Of a DNA stretch of 64,000 nt, positions 1 through 8,795 are shown in pieces; within the stretch, counting starts at the first letter, position 1; each line of letters opens with the position of its first letter. The notes beneath the pieces were generated by a model, which had not been told where the DNA came from, did no database searches, and saw only the letters and a program-made list of their open reading frames with translations. A program made the translations under genes and the position numbers. Location of the stretch: positions 1,364,001-1,428,000 of the forward strand of contig NZ_CP049056.1 in NCBI RefSeq assembly GCF_011044155.1. The letters run 5' to 3'. Source of the DNA: Pikeienuella piscinae (GTDB lineage Bacteria > Pseudomonadota > Alphaproteobacteria > Rhodobacterales > Rhodobacteraceae).

Positions 1-1096
1 CGTCGTTTCGCGACACCACCGCCCCGTCGGCGGAGAGCAGCGTCGCGAAAAGCCGCAGCGCCGGGAATTGGGCGCAGACGATCATGAAGACGGCCGTAAG
101 CGGCACGCTCAAAAACGCTCCGGCGAGGCCCCAAAGGCCGCCCCAAAGCGCGAGCGCCAGCATCACTGCCAGGGAACTCATGTCGAGGCTCCGCCCGGCC
201 AGCATCGGCTGGATCACGTTGTCGATGATCAGCCTCAGCGCGCCGCCGACGATCAGCACGAACCAGAAGGGCCATGCGAAGCCGAACTGCAGCAGAGCGA
301 AGACGGCCGGTGCCGCGATGCCGAAAACCGTGCCGACGGTCGGGATAAACGCGGTGAAGAAGATCAGGAGCGACAGCGGCGCGGCGAAATCAACTCCGGT
401 GAGCTTGAGAACGGCATAGAGCACCGCCGCGGCCAGCGCGCTGGTCCGCGTGTTGATCCACATGTATCTCTGCACGATGATCGAAATGGTCCGCGCGGCG
501 CGCGCCAGCCGTTCGGCCCGCGCCTCGGAGCCGAGCGCGATGGGTAGCTTTCGCGCGAACGCTTCCCGCTCCGCGAGCATGAACAGCACGTAGAAGAATA
601 CCAGAAGCGCCGTGGCGAGGACAGCGCCCGCGGGCGCGATCAGACTCGAGAGCGCCGCCTCGACATCGAAATGCTCGAGCTTCGCGCGAAGCCGGTCGGC
701 GGCGTCCTGTCCGATCGCGGCGGACAGATTGTCGATCCGCGCTCCCAGACGGGTCGCATAGACGGGTGCTGCCGCGGACATCTCGGCGACCTGACCTGTG
801 ATCACGCGGATCGCTCCGGCGAAGAAGCCGAAAACCGCTGTCATGCTCAACACGTGCGCGGCCCACCCCGGGATCCCGCGGCCGGCGATCGTGATCCCTC
901 GCGTCCGCTCTCCGATCGCGACGATCAGAATAAAAAGCAGCACGGCGATCGAGAGCGGTACGAAGAAGTCCCGGCCGTAATGGAGGAGCGGCAGAAGAAT
1001 CGCGATTGACGCGAGGCCAAGGAACCACGGCGGCGGCGATGGAGGCGCCGCCGGGGGAGCCTCCTGCTCGGCTTCAACTTTCGACTCGCTTATCAT
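1..1096 (-). CDS. AI-2E family transporter (PerM-like permease), 3' end cut by window
   Basis: Reading the complement from the ATG at 1096 gives about 365 codons with no stop to the window edge, so the C-terminus is missing. The product is a polytopic inner-membrane protein: a Pro/Ala-rich N-terminal stretch, paired hydrophobic helices near residues 20-60, a soluble loop, then further membrane segments. The late segments contain an FIPTVGT-type motif and an IDNVIQP motif, which are hallmarks of the AI-2E/PerM family. Members are implicated in small-molecule export or, in some cases, sodium/proton exchange; the true substrate cannot be read from the sequence. It starts only 6 bases after the beta-barrel gene, with a GAGG ribosome site inside that gene's end, so it is probably the last known gene of the leftward operon. 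Confidence 0.85.
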   Translation of the reverse strand, partial: MISESKVEAEQEAPPAAPPSPPPWFLGLASIAILLPLLHYGRDFFVPLSIAVLLFILIVAIGERTRGITIAGRGIPGWAAHVLSMTAVFGFFAGAIRVITGQVAEMSAAAPVYATRLGARIDNLSAAIGQDAADRLRAKLEHFDVEAALSSLIAPAGAVLATALLVFFYVLFMLAEREAFARKLPIALGSEARAERLARAARTISIIVQRYMWINTRTSALAAAVLYAVLKLTGVDFAAPLSLLIFFTAFIPTVGTVFGIAAPAVFALLQFGFAWPFWFVLIVGGALRLIIDNVIQPMLAGRSLDMSSLAVMLALALWGGLWGLAGAFLSVPLTAVFMIVCAQFPALRLFATLLSADGAVVSRND

Positions 1097-1102
1097 CCGG
1101 CC

Positions 1103-1846
1103 TCAGAACCTGAAGGTCAGGCCGACCACGGGACCGTACATCTCCAGCGTTTGCTCCAACGAGCCGCTCTCATAGTCCATGTAGATGTAACGAAACGCCA
1201 ACTCCGCTTCGATATTCTCGTTGAACTCGTAGCTGACGCCCGCCATCGCTTCCCACGCGATTTCGGAGCCGACGCCGAATCCGCCAACGTTCGCCAAGCC
1301 GAAAACCGAAGAGCGTTCGGCGATGGGGTAGCGCCCGCGCGCACCGATGACAGGATCGACCCATGCGCTGGTCGAGCTGCCGCTGGCGGAGATCAGGGCG
1401 CCGGACCGTGAAACGGTCGCCTTGGTCCTCACCACGCGCGCGCCCCCCATCAGATCGAACCAGGCGGCATCGTCTTCCCAAGTCCGCCATGCGAGCAGGC
1501 CGGTGCCCAGAAAAGAGGTCATGCCGAGTTTCCGCCGAACCCCGAGGGAACTTCTCCCGTCGAAGTCCAGATCCGCGTAAACTATGTCCCCGACGATGCC
1601 GAACCGGCCCCGCCGTAGTTCGCCGTTCACGAATACGGCGAATTTCAAGGCTTCCAGTACATTGTCGATCCCCGCCGAACCGCTGCCGTTCAGTCGCCCC
1701 CCTCGAGGACCGTCCACGCCCACGTCGGCGTCGATGGCTGGGAGCCAGCCGTAGATCGTGGCGCGACCGCTCCAGCCCTCGGCCTTGTCCTGAGAAAAAG
1801 CCGCAGACGGGATGAGGAGAAGCGCAAACAGAAACCTGCGGAGCAT
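1103..1846 (-). CDS. Small outer-membrane beta-barrel protein
   Basis: The product is about 247 residues with a clear signal peptide of roughly 19 residues ending at SAAFSQ. The body alternates polar and hydrophobic residues, typical of beta strands, has many Gly/Tyr/Trp residues, and ends in Phe (LTFRF), the usual BAM recognition end for outer-membrane barrels. The open frame extends 34 codons upstream, but the ATG at 1846 is preferred because it gives a proper signal peptide and has an AAGGTGA ribosome site. It lies 4 bases downstream of the patatin gene and 6 bases upstream of the AI-2E permease gene. No specific substrate is recognised; porin-like or lipid-related roles are possible. Confidence 0.75.
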   Translation of the reverse strand: MLRRFLFALLLIPSAAFSQDKAEGWSGRATIYGWLPAIDADVGVDGPRGGRLNGSGSAGIDNVLEALKFAVFVNGELRRGRFGIVGDIVYADLDFDGRSSLGVRRKLGMTSFLGTGLLAWRTWEDDAAWFDLMGGARVVRTKATVSRSGALISASGSSTSAWVDPVIGARGRYPIAERSSVFGLANVGGFGVGSEIAWEAMAGVSYEFNENIEAELAFRYIYMDYESGSLEQTLEMYGPVVGLTFRF

Positions 1847-1850
1847 GGCG

Positions 1851-3113
1851 TCACCTTTTGGAGGTTTGGGAGGCGTCGGGCAGGCCCGTCGCGAAGAAGG
1901 GCGGGGCGTCGCGCCACGCCTCGCCGGTGCGGAAATAATCTCCCGCAAACTCGTAGAGGCAGGACATGAAGGACGGGTCGAACTGTTCGTCCGGGTCCGG
2001 ACAGGGGATCTCGGGCGGTATCCAGGTCACGTTGAAGTCGACCTTGTCGCGCTGAGCAATCGCGTAGAGACGATAAACGTCGCCGGTTCCGCTGCCGCGG
2101 ATCAGCGAACTCACCGCCGCAAAGCCGATAGCGGGCAGACGAGCTCGAACTGTCGAATGAGGCGGGGCAAGGTCGTTGTTGACCACGACCCAAACCCTGC
2201 GATCGAGATCGCGCCCGAGAATCCGCCGTGTCGCTTCGGCGATCGGCACCTGAGGCGAGATGAAAGTAACCTGCGACGAGGCCCCGCCGTCGACATGCAT
2301 CTCATCATAGACGCGGCCGTCCGGCCCTTCGACATCGACGAACATCGGCGGAAAGGCGACGGGGATCGCCGCCGAAGCGCGGATGAGCTCCTGCACGAGC
2401 TTGAGCGCGCCCGGGTGGCCGGAGTTCGCGATCTCGCCGATGTTCCAGATGACCGGTCGACCGGCGTCGAGGTTGGTCGTGCCGATGCTGAGCTCCCGTC
2501 CGCGCCGGTGCTCTTCGGCAATGCGATCGAGAAGCTCCGCAGTTATGTATTTCTCGATCAGCCGGGCGAGCGGCGTCGTGTCGGCGAGCGCCGTGCCGGC
2601 GATCAAGCCCGTGACTACGGTGCTCTCGAGGAGATCGTCCGTCGTATAGGCGGAGTAGAACTCCTTGAGCATGTCGTCGTACTCGGGTCCGAGGAACGCG
2701 AAAGGAGCGATGATGGCGCCGGTGGAGACGCCGGCGACACCCTGGAACTCGGGCCGCGTCCCGCTTTCGGTCCAGGCGGCCAGAAGGCCGGCGCCGAAGG
2801 CGCCCCACTGGCCGCCTCCCGACAACGCGAGATAGTCGACCTGCGGCGTCCGCCCGGCCGCAACCTCGCGCCCGAACCGTTCGCGCAGCAACGGCCCCGC
2901 GGTTTCAAGCAACCTGTCGACCTCCGCTGGCGTCAGCGCATCGCCCCACTCCCGAAGCCCCGGCGTGCCGAGAGGCTGGACGATGTCGGCCAGGTCTGCC
3001 GGAACCGGGGTGCGCGTGATCGAGACGCAGCCGGACTGGGCTAGGAACGCCAGACCCACGCAGATCGTCGCGAACGCGTCGAGCATGCGTCGATGAGGGC
3101 GTCGGCCGTACAT
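1851..3113 (-). CDS. Patatin-like phospholipase, probable lipoprotein
   Basis: This encodes a patatin-family acyl hydrolase of about 420 residues. Visible family features are the oxyanion-hole SGGGxxGAFGAG segment (about residues 98-109), the nucleophile elbow GVSTG (Ser near residue 130) and the partner Asp in a VDGGAS motif. The N-terminus has a basic stretch, a hydrophobic core and a Cys in AQSGC (near residue 29), a loose lipobox, so a membrane-anchored lipase facing the periplasm is likely. The start at 3113 is chosen because it supplies the positive charges of the signal; 3086 is an alternative. The frame stays open to 3347, but that would overlap the next gene. Its tight spacing to the beta-barrel gene suggests a role in outer-membrane lipid turnover (inference). 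Confidence 0.8.
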   Translation of the reverse strand: MYGRRPHRRMLDAFATICVGLAFLAQSGCVSITRTPVPADLADIVQPLGTPGLREWGDALTPAEVDRLLETAGPLLRERFGREVAAGRTPQVDYLALSGGGQWGAFGAGLLAAWTESGTRPEFQGVAGVSTGAIIAPFAFLGPEYDDMLKEFYSAYTTDDLLESTVVTGLIAGTALADTTPLARLIEKYITAELLDRIAEEHRRGRELSIGTTNLDAGRPVIWNIGEIANSGHPGALKLVQELIRASAAIPVAFPPMFVDVEGPDGRVYDEMHVDGGASSQVTFISPQVPIAEATRRILGRDLDRRVWVVVNNDLAPPHSTVRARLPAIGFAAVSSLIRGSGTGDVYRLYAIAQRDKVDFNVTWIPPEIPCPDPDEQFDPSFMSCLYEFAGDYFRTGEAWRDAPPFFATGLPDASQTSKR

Positions 3114-3261
3114 GCGGTCAAGTCGCGCACGGCTGCCGCAGCCTAGGCGCGGCGTCTCGTCTCGCCGCCTGGCAATCGCGCTGAGCGGGTTGAACCTGCC
3201 GCCGCGTCCCTGCGTCAGCCAGGGAGCCGCGGTGATGCGAATGGGCTCAAGCTTCACGATC

Positions 3262-4152
3262 TCAATCCGGAAACAGCAGGGTGATCTGTGCGCGCACCCC
3301 GAAGGAATCGGGGCCGGCGTCGGGAGACTCGGCCCAGTAGCGTCCATTGACCAGAAACTGGACCTTCTGATCCTGGATGTTGACCAGTTTGGCCACGAAG
3401 ACGTTGATCGGGACGGACCACTGGTCGGCTTTCCAGTTGTAGGAGGACTCCGAGTTCACTCCGATCGTCCAGGCCGAGGACGAGGTGTGCGTCAGGAATG
3501 GCTGCAGGAAGGTCGCGCTCACCTTGTCGCGGCCGCTCACGGACCAGACGTGGTTGGCCAGGGCGCCGTAGGTCCAGGGCCCTTCCTGCACCAGGGCGAC
3601 GCCGGTCGGACCGAGACCGAACTTGCCGCTTCCGAGCAGATCGTCGGTCGAGGTTGGCAGAGAGAGCACCGGCCCGACGCCCCAGGTCAAGTTGCCGACG
3701 GCGGTCTGCAAGGGCGCCTTCGGCGAGAAGAAGCCGCTCTGCAGGACGTCGCCAAGGCCGAACTGCTTGCCCGAGCGGCCGGCGATGTCGTCCTGCCAGG
3801 CGATGGGGACGATCGTGCGCGAGATGAGATTCCAGTTTTCGCTGAGGCTGATCGGCACGACCGGCTGCACGTTGAGCAAAAGCTTCTCGCCGTCCTCCGG
3901 CCCGTAGCCCTGATCGTAGTTGAACTGGAACGGGACCGAGATCAACGAGGAGATCGGGTTCGAAAGCTTCTTGGCCAGATCGGAATCGTTATCCGCGGCC
4001 AACGCGGGATCGCCCGTCAGAGCCAATGCTGCGGCCGCCAGGCACGGTTGCAAGAACCGAACCGCCGCGCCGAGCCGCCATCTCGGCGGCGCCGGGCTCG
4101 CCGCTTGATCGCTCGCCGGCGCCGCGCCCATCAGTTTCCTGAGTTTGCTCAT
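3262..4152 (-). CDS. Outer-membrane transporter-like protein with signal peptide
   Basis: The product is 296 residues. A long N-terminal region leads to a hydrophobic stretch and a predicted cleavage site near residue 53 (PALAAD). The remainder resembles phenol-degradation MetA-type or generic transporter beta-barrels: NPISSLISVPFQFNYD near the start, LNVQPVVPISL, and later GLGDVLQSGFFSP. An AGAGGAC-type ribosome site precedes the ATG. It follows the HAD phosphatase gene by 65 bases in the same direction. The family is widespread in proteobacteria without a firm function; uptake of hydrophobic or aromatic compounds is only a guess. Confidence 0.7.
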   Translation of the reverse strand: MSKLRKLMGAAPASDQAASPAPPRWRLGAAVRFLQPCLAAAALALTGDPALAADNDSDLAKKLSNPISSLISVPFQFNYDQGYGPEDGEKLLLNVQPVVPISLSENWNLISRTIVPIAWQDDIAGRSGKQFGLGDVLQSGFFSPKAPLQTAVGNLTWGVGPVLSLPTSTDDLLGSGKFGLGPTGVALVQEGPWTYGALANHVWSVSGRDKVSATFLQPFLTHTSSSAWTIGVNSESSYNWKADQWSVPINVFVAKLVNIQDQKVQFLVNGRYWAESPDAGPDSFGVRAQITLLFPD

Positions 4153-4217
4153 TGGTCGTCCTCTCGCTGTTCAATCCTGCAGAAAGCGGCGGGCTGTCGG
4201 CCGGAGGTTCTACTTCC

Positions 4218-5213
4218 TCAGTCCGGGAACACCACCCGCCAGTCCTTCGCCATGTCCACCACTGTCCAGCCGTGGGACGCGGCGGCGTCGAGGCCTTTGT
4301 CGAGCTTTCCGAACGTCGCCTTGCGGTCGTAGGCCCACTCGCGCTTCGCGTCCGTATGGTGGACGTAGAGGCAGAAACTCGGGCCGGGCGGCAGACAAGT
4401 GTATTGAAGCATCTGCAGGTCGCCGTCGGAATTGCCGAAGGCGGCGATAGGCTTGCGCCCGATATGCGTGCCGATCCCGACCGGCTTGCCCGGGCCGTCA
4501 TCGATGAAGTCCATCTCGGGTTGTTTGAGCAGGACAGGCGCGCCGTCGACGATGTCGAACTTGAGCTTGGCCGAGCTGCCCATGACCTGCTCGGGCGGAA
4601 CGCCGTAGACCTCCTCGGTGAAGACGCGCATGAAGTCGATCCCGCCGCCAGAGACGATGAACGTCTTGAAATCGTTGGACCGAAGGTAGGCCAGGAGCTC
4701 CAGCATCGGCTGGTAGACCATCTTAGTGTAGGCCGCGCCCTTGGCGGGGTGGCGGGAGGTCTCGAGCCAGTCCCGCACCACTGCGGCGTACTGATCGGAC
4801 GTGAGGCCCGAATGCGTCGCGAGGACGACCTTCAGCACGTCCTTGACGCCGTTGGGAAAGGCTTTCGCGATGTCGCCCTTGAGGATGGAGGAGTAGGGCT
4901 CGGTTGTCTTCCAGTCGGGATTCTGGTCGGCTAGGGCCTTCACGCGGTCGATCGCGAAGGCGAGCTGGGTGTACATCGGCTGCTCGGCCCACAGCGTGCC
5001 GTCGTTGTCGAAGGTCGCGACGCGTTCGGGGACGGGGACGAAATCCGGCCCGCCCTCCTCCGACACCGCTTCGACGAACGCGACGATGGCGGACTTGGTC
5101 TCGCCGTCGTTCCACGAGGGCAGCGGGTCTTCCTGCGCGTGCGCGACGGCGGCGGCGCCGGCGATCGTGGCGGCGGCGCAGAGGGTCCGCAGGTGGTCGG
5201 TCGAGAAAATCAT
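4218..5213 (-). CDS. Periplasmic HAD-family phosphatase
   Basis: This 331-residue protein has a signal peptide ending near AVAHAQ (residue 27), so it acts in the periplasm. HAD motifs are in order: motif I DNDGT with nucleophile Asp69 and Asp71, motif II IVSGGG near residues 186-191, a Lys in the following helix region, and motif III GNSDGD at 260-265 carrying acidic residues. The layout resembles phosphoserine-phosphatase-like HAD enzymes rather than a dehalogenase. It sits 70 bases after the sulfatase gene and has a GGAG ribosome site. Co-transcription with the sulfatase suggests removal of sulfate and phosphate groups from the same nutrient pool (inference). The substrate is unknown. Confidence 0.8.
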   Translation of the reverse strand: MIFSTDHLRTLCAAATIAGAAAVAHAQEDPLPSWNDGETKSAIVAFVEAVSEEGGPDFVPVPERVATFDNDGTLWAEQPMYTQLAFAIDRVKALADQNPDWKTTEPYSSILKGDIAKAFPNGVKDVLKVVLATHSGLTSDQYAAVVRDWLETSRHPAKGAAYTKMVYQPMLELLAYLRSNDFKTFIVSGGGIDFMRVFTEEVYGVPPEQVMGSSAKLKFDIVDGAPVLLKQPEMDFIDDGPGKPVGIGTHIGRKPIAAFGNSDGDLQMLQYTCLPPGPSFCLYVHHTDAKREWAYDRKATFGKLDKGLDAAASHGWTVVDMAKDWRVVFPD

Positions 5214-5283
5214 CGGTTCTTCTCCAAGAGAGAATGCGAAGTGGCCGGGCCCCGCGAGGCCCGGCTCGAAGCTTGCGCGGGGA

Positions 5284-6939
5284 TCAGTTGCCCGAAGGCA
5301 GCCCGATGCTCACGCCATCCTTCTGCAGTTGATCGCGGATGTATTTGAACCGCTGGTACTGGGTCAGCGTGACCGGGCCGGAGTAGGTCTCCGACTGCAG
5401 CTTGCGGGGCGGGTAGTCGATATAGGTCTTCATCTTGGCCTTCACCGCCTCGTTGGCCGGGACCACCGCCCAGGTGCTCTCGGTGAAGGTGGTCATGAAG
5501 ATGTCGTACCGCTCCTGCGGATCGGCCAGCAGGTCGAAGACCTGGGGAACGGTGGCGACATAGCTTTCCGCGCCCTTCCAGCCGAGGTTGGTGTCGACGG
5601 CGAGACCGCCGGTCTGCGCACCGTCGTCGCCGCGAAGGTTGAAGACATACTTGAAGTTCCCGACGCGCACCGCGCCCGGCGTCAGTTCGTCCTCGGTGAA
5701 GTAGAACCAGTCCTTGCGCTTCGATTCGCCCGATCCGGTCAGTACCGGGGTCATGTCGTAGCTGTCGAAAATGATCGGCTGGCCTTCGCGGTCCTCGGTC
5801 GGCAGCTCGATCCCGGCGGCGGCGGCGAAGGTGGCCATCAGGTCGAGGCCGCCGACGATGGCGTCGCTCTTCGAACCGGCATCCACCTTGCCGGGCCACC
5901 GCACGACGGCGGGAACGCGGCTGCCGCCTTCACGCACCGTGCCCTTGGTCGAGCGGAACGGGGTGTAGCCCGAGTCCGGGTAGACGTCCTGCCAGGCGCC
6001 GTTATCCACGGTGTAGACCACCAGCGTGTTTTCGGCGAGGCCGAGCTCGTCGAGCTTGTCCAGCACGTTGCCGATCCGGGCGTCCAGTTCGACGACTGAG
6101 TCGGCGTAGTTCGACTTGGTGATCGACTTGCCGACGAAATCCGGGTGCGGAATGTTGGGCTGGTGGTTCTTCATGAAGTTGACGTTGATGAAGAACGGCG
6201 TGTCCGGGTCCTTCGCGGCGTCTTCGAGGAACTCGAACGCGGTCGCCTGGACATGGGCGTCCAGGTACTTGATCCCGACCTTGCCCTGATCCGGCGTGTC
6301 GGCGTCGCCCAGGACCTTGTAGTCTTCAGTCGCCTTCTCGCCGGCGTTGCCGGACAGCGAGCCGGTGGTCACCTTGACGAACATCTTGCGCAGATCGTCG
6401 CTCATGTTCCGGTGCCAGTCGGGATCGGCGTAGGTGTAGGCGTTTAGGTGATAGAGGAAGGCGTGCTTCATCACGTCGTAGCCTTGCGCGTTGGGCAGCG
6501 CGTAGTCACTCTCCCCCAGGTGCCACTTGCCGGTGAAATACGTCTTGTACCCGGCGGTTTTCAGCACCGAAGCCAGCGTCCATTCCGCCGCCGGCAGGCC
6601 GCCGCCCTGACCCTGGAAGGCCACCGTGGTCATGCCCGAACGGTTGGGGATGCGGCCGGTCTGCATCGCGGCGCGGCCGGGCGTGCAGCTCGGCTGACCG
6701 TAGAAGTTGGTGAAGAACATCCCCTCGCTGGCCAGCTTGTCGATGGCCGGGCTGGGCATCCCGCGCGCCGCGCCGCCCAGGTACGGCCCGAGGTCGCCCC
6801 AACCGGTGTCGTCCGACACGATCAGAAGGATATTGGGTTTGCCGCCCGCTGCGCTCTGGTCCTGCGCCATCGCCGGCGCGGCGAGCGCCGTGACGCCGAC
6901 CGCGATGGCCGGCAATACTGATGAAATTCGCATTGTCAT
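5284..6939 (-). CDS. Arylsulfatase, formylglycine-dependent, secreted
   Basis: This 551-residue sulfatase has a signal peptide ending around PAMAQ. The sulfatase signature CTPGRAAMQTGR is present, with Cys85 as the residue expected to be oxidised to formylglycine. Metal-binding acidic residues appear early (IVSDDTGWGD). Cys-type sulfatases need a formylglycine-generating enzyme; none is visible in this window. A second in-frame ATG lies two codons in (6933); an AAAGGAACC ribosome site fits either. It is the first clear gene of a leftward run with the HAD phosphatase and transporter-like genes. It would release sulfate from organic sulfate esters, though the actual ester is unknown. Confidence 0.9.
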   Translation of the reverse strand: MTMRISSVLPAIAVGVTALAAPAMAQDQSAAGGKPNILLIVSDDTGWGDLGPYLGGAARGMPSPAIDKLASEGMFFTNFYGQPSCTPGRAAMQTGRIPNRSGMTTVAFQGQGGGLPAAEWTLASVLKTAGYKTYFTGKWHLGESDYALPNAQGYDVMKHAFLYHLNAYTYADPDWHRNMSDDLRKMFVKVTTGSLSGNAGEKATEDYKVLGDADTPDQGKVGIKYLDAHVQATAFEFLEDAAKDPDTPFFINVNFMKNHQPNIPHPDFVGKSITKSNYADSVVELDARIGNVLDKLDELGLAENTLVVYTVDNGAWQDVYPDSGYTPFRSTKGTVREGGSRVPAVVRWPGKVDAGSKSDAIVGGLDLMATFAAAAGIELPTEDREGQPIIFDSYDMTPVLTGSGESKRKDWFYFTEDELTPGAVRVGNFKYVFNLRGDDGAQTGGLAVDTNLGWKGAESYVATVPQVFDLLADPQERYDIFMTTFTESTWAVVPANEAVKAKMKTYIDYPPRKLQSETYSGPVTLTQYQRFKYIRDQLQKDGVSIGLPSGN

Positions 6940-7177
6940 GGTTCCTTTTTTCTTTATCGGCTTACGTTTCGGGAGATGGCGCAGGCTGGATTCCGCAGCG
7001 ACATCCGGTCCTGCGTCGGCGCGCGGCGCGCCGACGCCAGTTCTTCCTTCGGTTCCTGGAGAGGCTCGGCGCGGCTCGCTCGCCGGTCCTCATCTTGTTT
7101 CCAGCAAGGTTCCCTTCATCACCGCCAAGCATTGATTCCGGTTCGGACCGGTGTCCGCAGAGGCGCAGACGACAACT

Positions 7178-7387
7178 TCACTTGAGCATTTCTTCGATCT
7201 CGGCCTCGATCTCGATGATCAGATCCTCGAAGCCGACGATGCGCTCGGAGCCGGGCGGGTCGACTCCCCGCCACCGATCCAGGGCGTCGCAAGCCGCTCG
7301 GTAGTCGGAGACGATCGAGCGGAACTCTGCATCGACGGCGCAAAGCCAGCGGATCTCGAGAATTCGATCCGGCCAGCGTTCCGCCAT
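7178..7387 (-). CDS. Small conserved-looking acidic protein, unknown
   Basis: A frame of about 69 codons begins at the ATG at 7387 (or 7405, six codons earlier). The product starts MAERWPDRILEI, includes WLCAVDAEF and ends in a run rich in Glu and Ile (IIEIEAEIEEMLK), giving an amphipathic acidic helix. The longer frame to 7570 is low in quality upstream and probably not coding. No known domain is recognised. The nearest upstream gene is divergent, so it is probably a single-gene unit. The 240 bases between it and the sulfatase show nothing clear. Confidence 0.45.
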   Translation of the reverse strand: MAERWPDRILEIRWLCAVDAEFRSIVSDYRAACDALDRWRGVDPPGSERIVGFEDLIIEIEAEIEEMLK

Positions 7388-7693
7388 GGCTGTCCATGGT
7401 TCCATCCATCCCGTTCCAGTGGAAAGGTTGCTTTCGCGATCATGGCGATCGGTGCTTCTTCGATTTTTTGGTGTGGCGTGATCCCCCTGCCTATCAGCGT
7501 TCCAACTGAGGGCATGCTGCATCGAGAGGCGCGACGGCAGGGAGTACGAACGGGTTCGAACTCTTAACAATTATTTTAAATCAGCACCTTGCCCGTATTC
7601 CACGTCGGCAATTAGAGCTGCCCTGACGTGCTCGACAGGCGGCTGGACGAAGCGTGCTATGTTCGAGCAGTGATTCGGCGGCGGATGGTGTTG

Positions 7694-8467
7694 ATGGCCA
7701 ATTCGGAAGGGTTTGGACAGTCTTGTCAGCCGCATGTTGAAGACTTCTCCGAAGCCGAAATTCGAGCGGAACTGGCTCGGCTGTTGTCCAGCAAGGACTT
7801 TCCGGCGACCCAAAAGCGTCGTGAGATGCTGTGCTTCGTCGTTCAGGAAACGCTCGCGGGGCGCGCTCGCGAGCTCGAGGGATTCACGATCGCCTCCGCG
7901 GTTTACGGGCGGGACGAAACCTTCGACGCCAAGACGGATCCGGTGGTGCGCCTCGAGGCGAGACGTCTACGCCACGACCTGAGCAGCTACTATGTCGGGG
8001 TCGGAGCCGCAGATCCGGTCCGGATTTCGATCCCGAAGGGCGGATACGTGCCGGTGTTTGAACCTCGCGCGGGGGCGCCTGCCGACGATGTGGCGCCCGA
8101 AACCGGTATATCGGAGACGATCGAAGGCGATGTCGAGGCGCCCGCCGCTCTTCGGCCGCGCTGGACGACGCCGAAGCTCGCCATGGTCGCGGCGGGCGCC
8201 TTGGCGCTGATCGCAGGCGTCGTCTCGATCTTCCTCTTTCGCGGAGCGGAAGACGGCTCGTCCGCGACGGGTCACGGCCGCCCGCCCGCCGTCGCGATCG
8301 GATCCTTCGTGGCGCTCAGCGACGACGACAGTGACCGCTACCTTGCGTTCGGCATTGCCAACCAACTGGCCAACGACCTGAGCCGCTTCTCGGGAATCCG
8401 TGTGTTTTTCCGGCCGCCGGGCGAGACCTGCGCTGTCTCGACAGCGACGGGCCCTGCGCCTGCCTGA
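7694..8467 (+). pseudogene. Truncated membrane sensor/TPR-type protein, 3' end lost to IS debris
   Basis: The N-terminal ~110 residues form the domain often found ahead of TPR or cyclase proteins in rhizobia and relatives (AELARLLSSKDF, then GFTIASAVYGR, DPVVRLEARRLR, ISIPKGGYVPVF). A single membrane helix follows near residues 165-185. The periplasmic part begins as in TolB/FlgO-like N-domains (PAVAIGSF, GIANQLANDLSRF) but stops within about 40 residues. The last ~20 codons, after position ~8405, read through insertion-sequence remnant DNA on the opposite strand. A complete family member would continue with several TPR units, so this is a broken gene. Start choices are 7628 (GTG), 7685 or 7694. 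Confidence 0.65.
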
Positions 8468-8567
8468 CGGGGCGCCGCTTGAACTCATCCGGAAAATACC
8501 GGCGCTTCGTCGTCTCCATCGGACACTCCTCCTCTTGGCTCGAAAGCCTATCATGGGTGTCCACTCA
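8430..8567 (-). mobile_element. Remnant of an IS3-like element: end and start of transposase OrfA
   Basis: On the minus strand an ATG at 8519, with an AGGAGGAG ribosome site, starts a short frame reading METTKRRYFPDEFKRR then QAQGPS. This resembles the beginning of IS3-family OrfA helix-turn-helix proteins. The resemblance fades after about 30 codons, so the rest of the element is deleted. The likely element end, TGAGTGGACACCC, lies at 8555-8567. The remnant abuts the truncated gene to its left, and the deletion or insertion probably caused that truncation. Confidence 0.5.
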
Positions 8568-8577
8568 ATCAGGGTAG

Positions 8578-8676
8578 GATCACGTCCGGCGGGCGGTGCT
8601 GCGCGACGGGATGAGCGCGCGGGCGGCGGCGCTGGCTTTTGGCTCTAAGCCACTGGCTACCGATGGCCGCTGTTAA
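8578..8676 (+). mobile_element. Possible transposase N-terminus remnant (IS630-like)
   Basis: A short frame reads DHVRRAVLRDGMSARAAALAFG and then stops at 8674-8676. The pattern of basic residues followed by DGMSARAAALAFG is typical of the first helix-turn-helix of IS630-type transposases. There is no start codon with a ribosome site and no continuation, so it is at best a fossil. From 8677 to 8795 nothing is recognised. Confidence 0.3.
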
Positions 8677-8795
8677 ACGCGGGGTGCGTCTAAGACAGTC
8701 GGCCCGGGCACGCACACCCAATGTTGCCGACCTTGCGTCTCGCGGCAATCTGATCTGCCGAACGCAGAACTCTGTCCTCGCGCCACGCAGAAGCG

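Noticed and set aside
1812-3044. Long plus-strand frame of about 410 codons across the patatin gene
   Set aside because: It is an antisense shadow: no domain, Arg/Asp-rich composition, while the minus frame carries patatin motifs.
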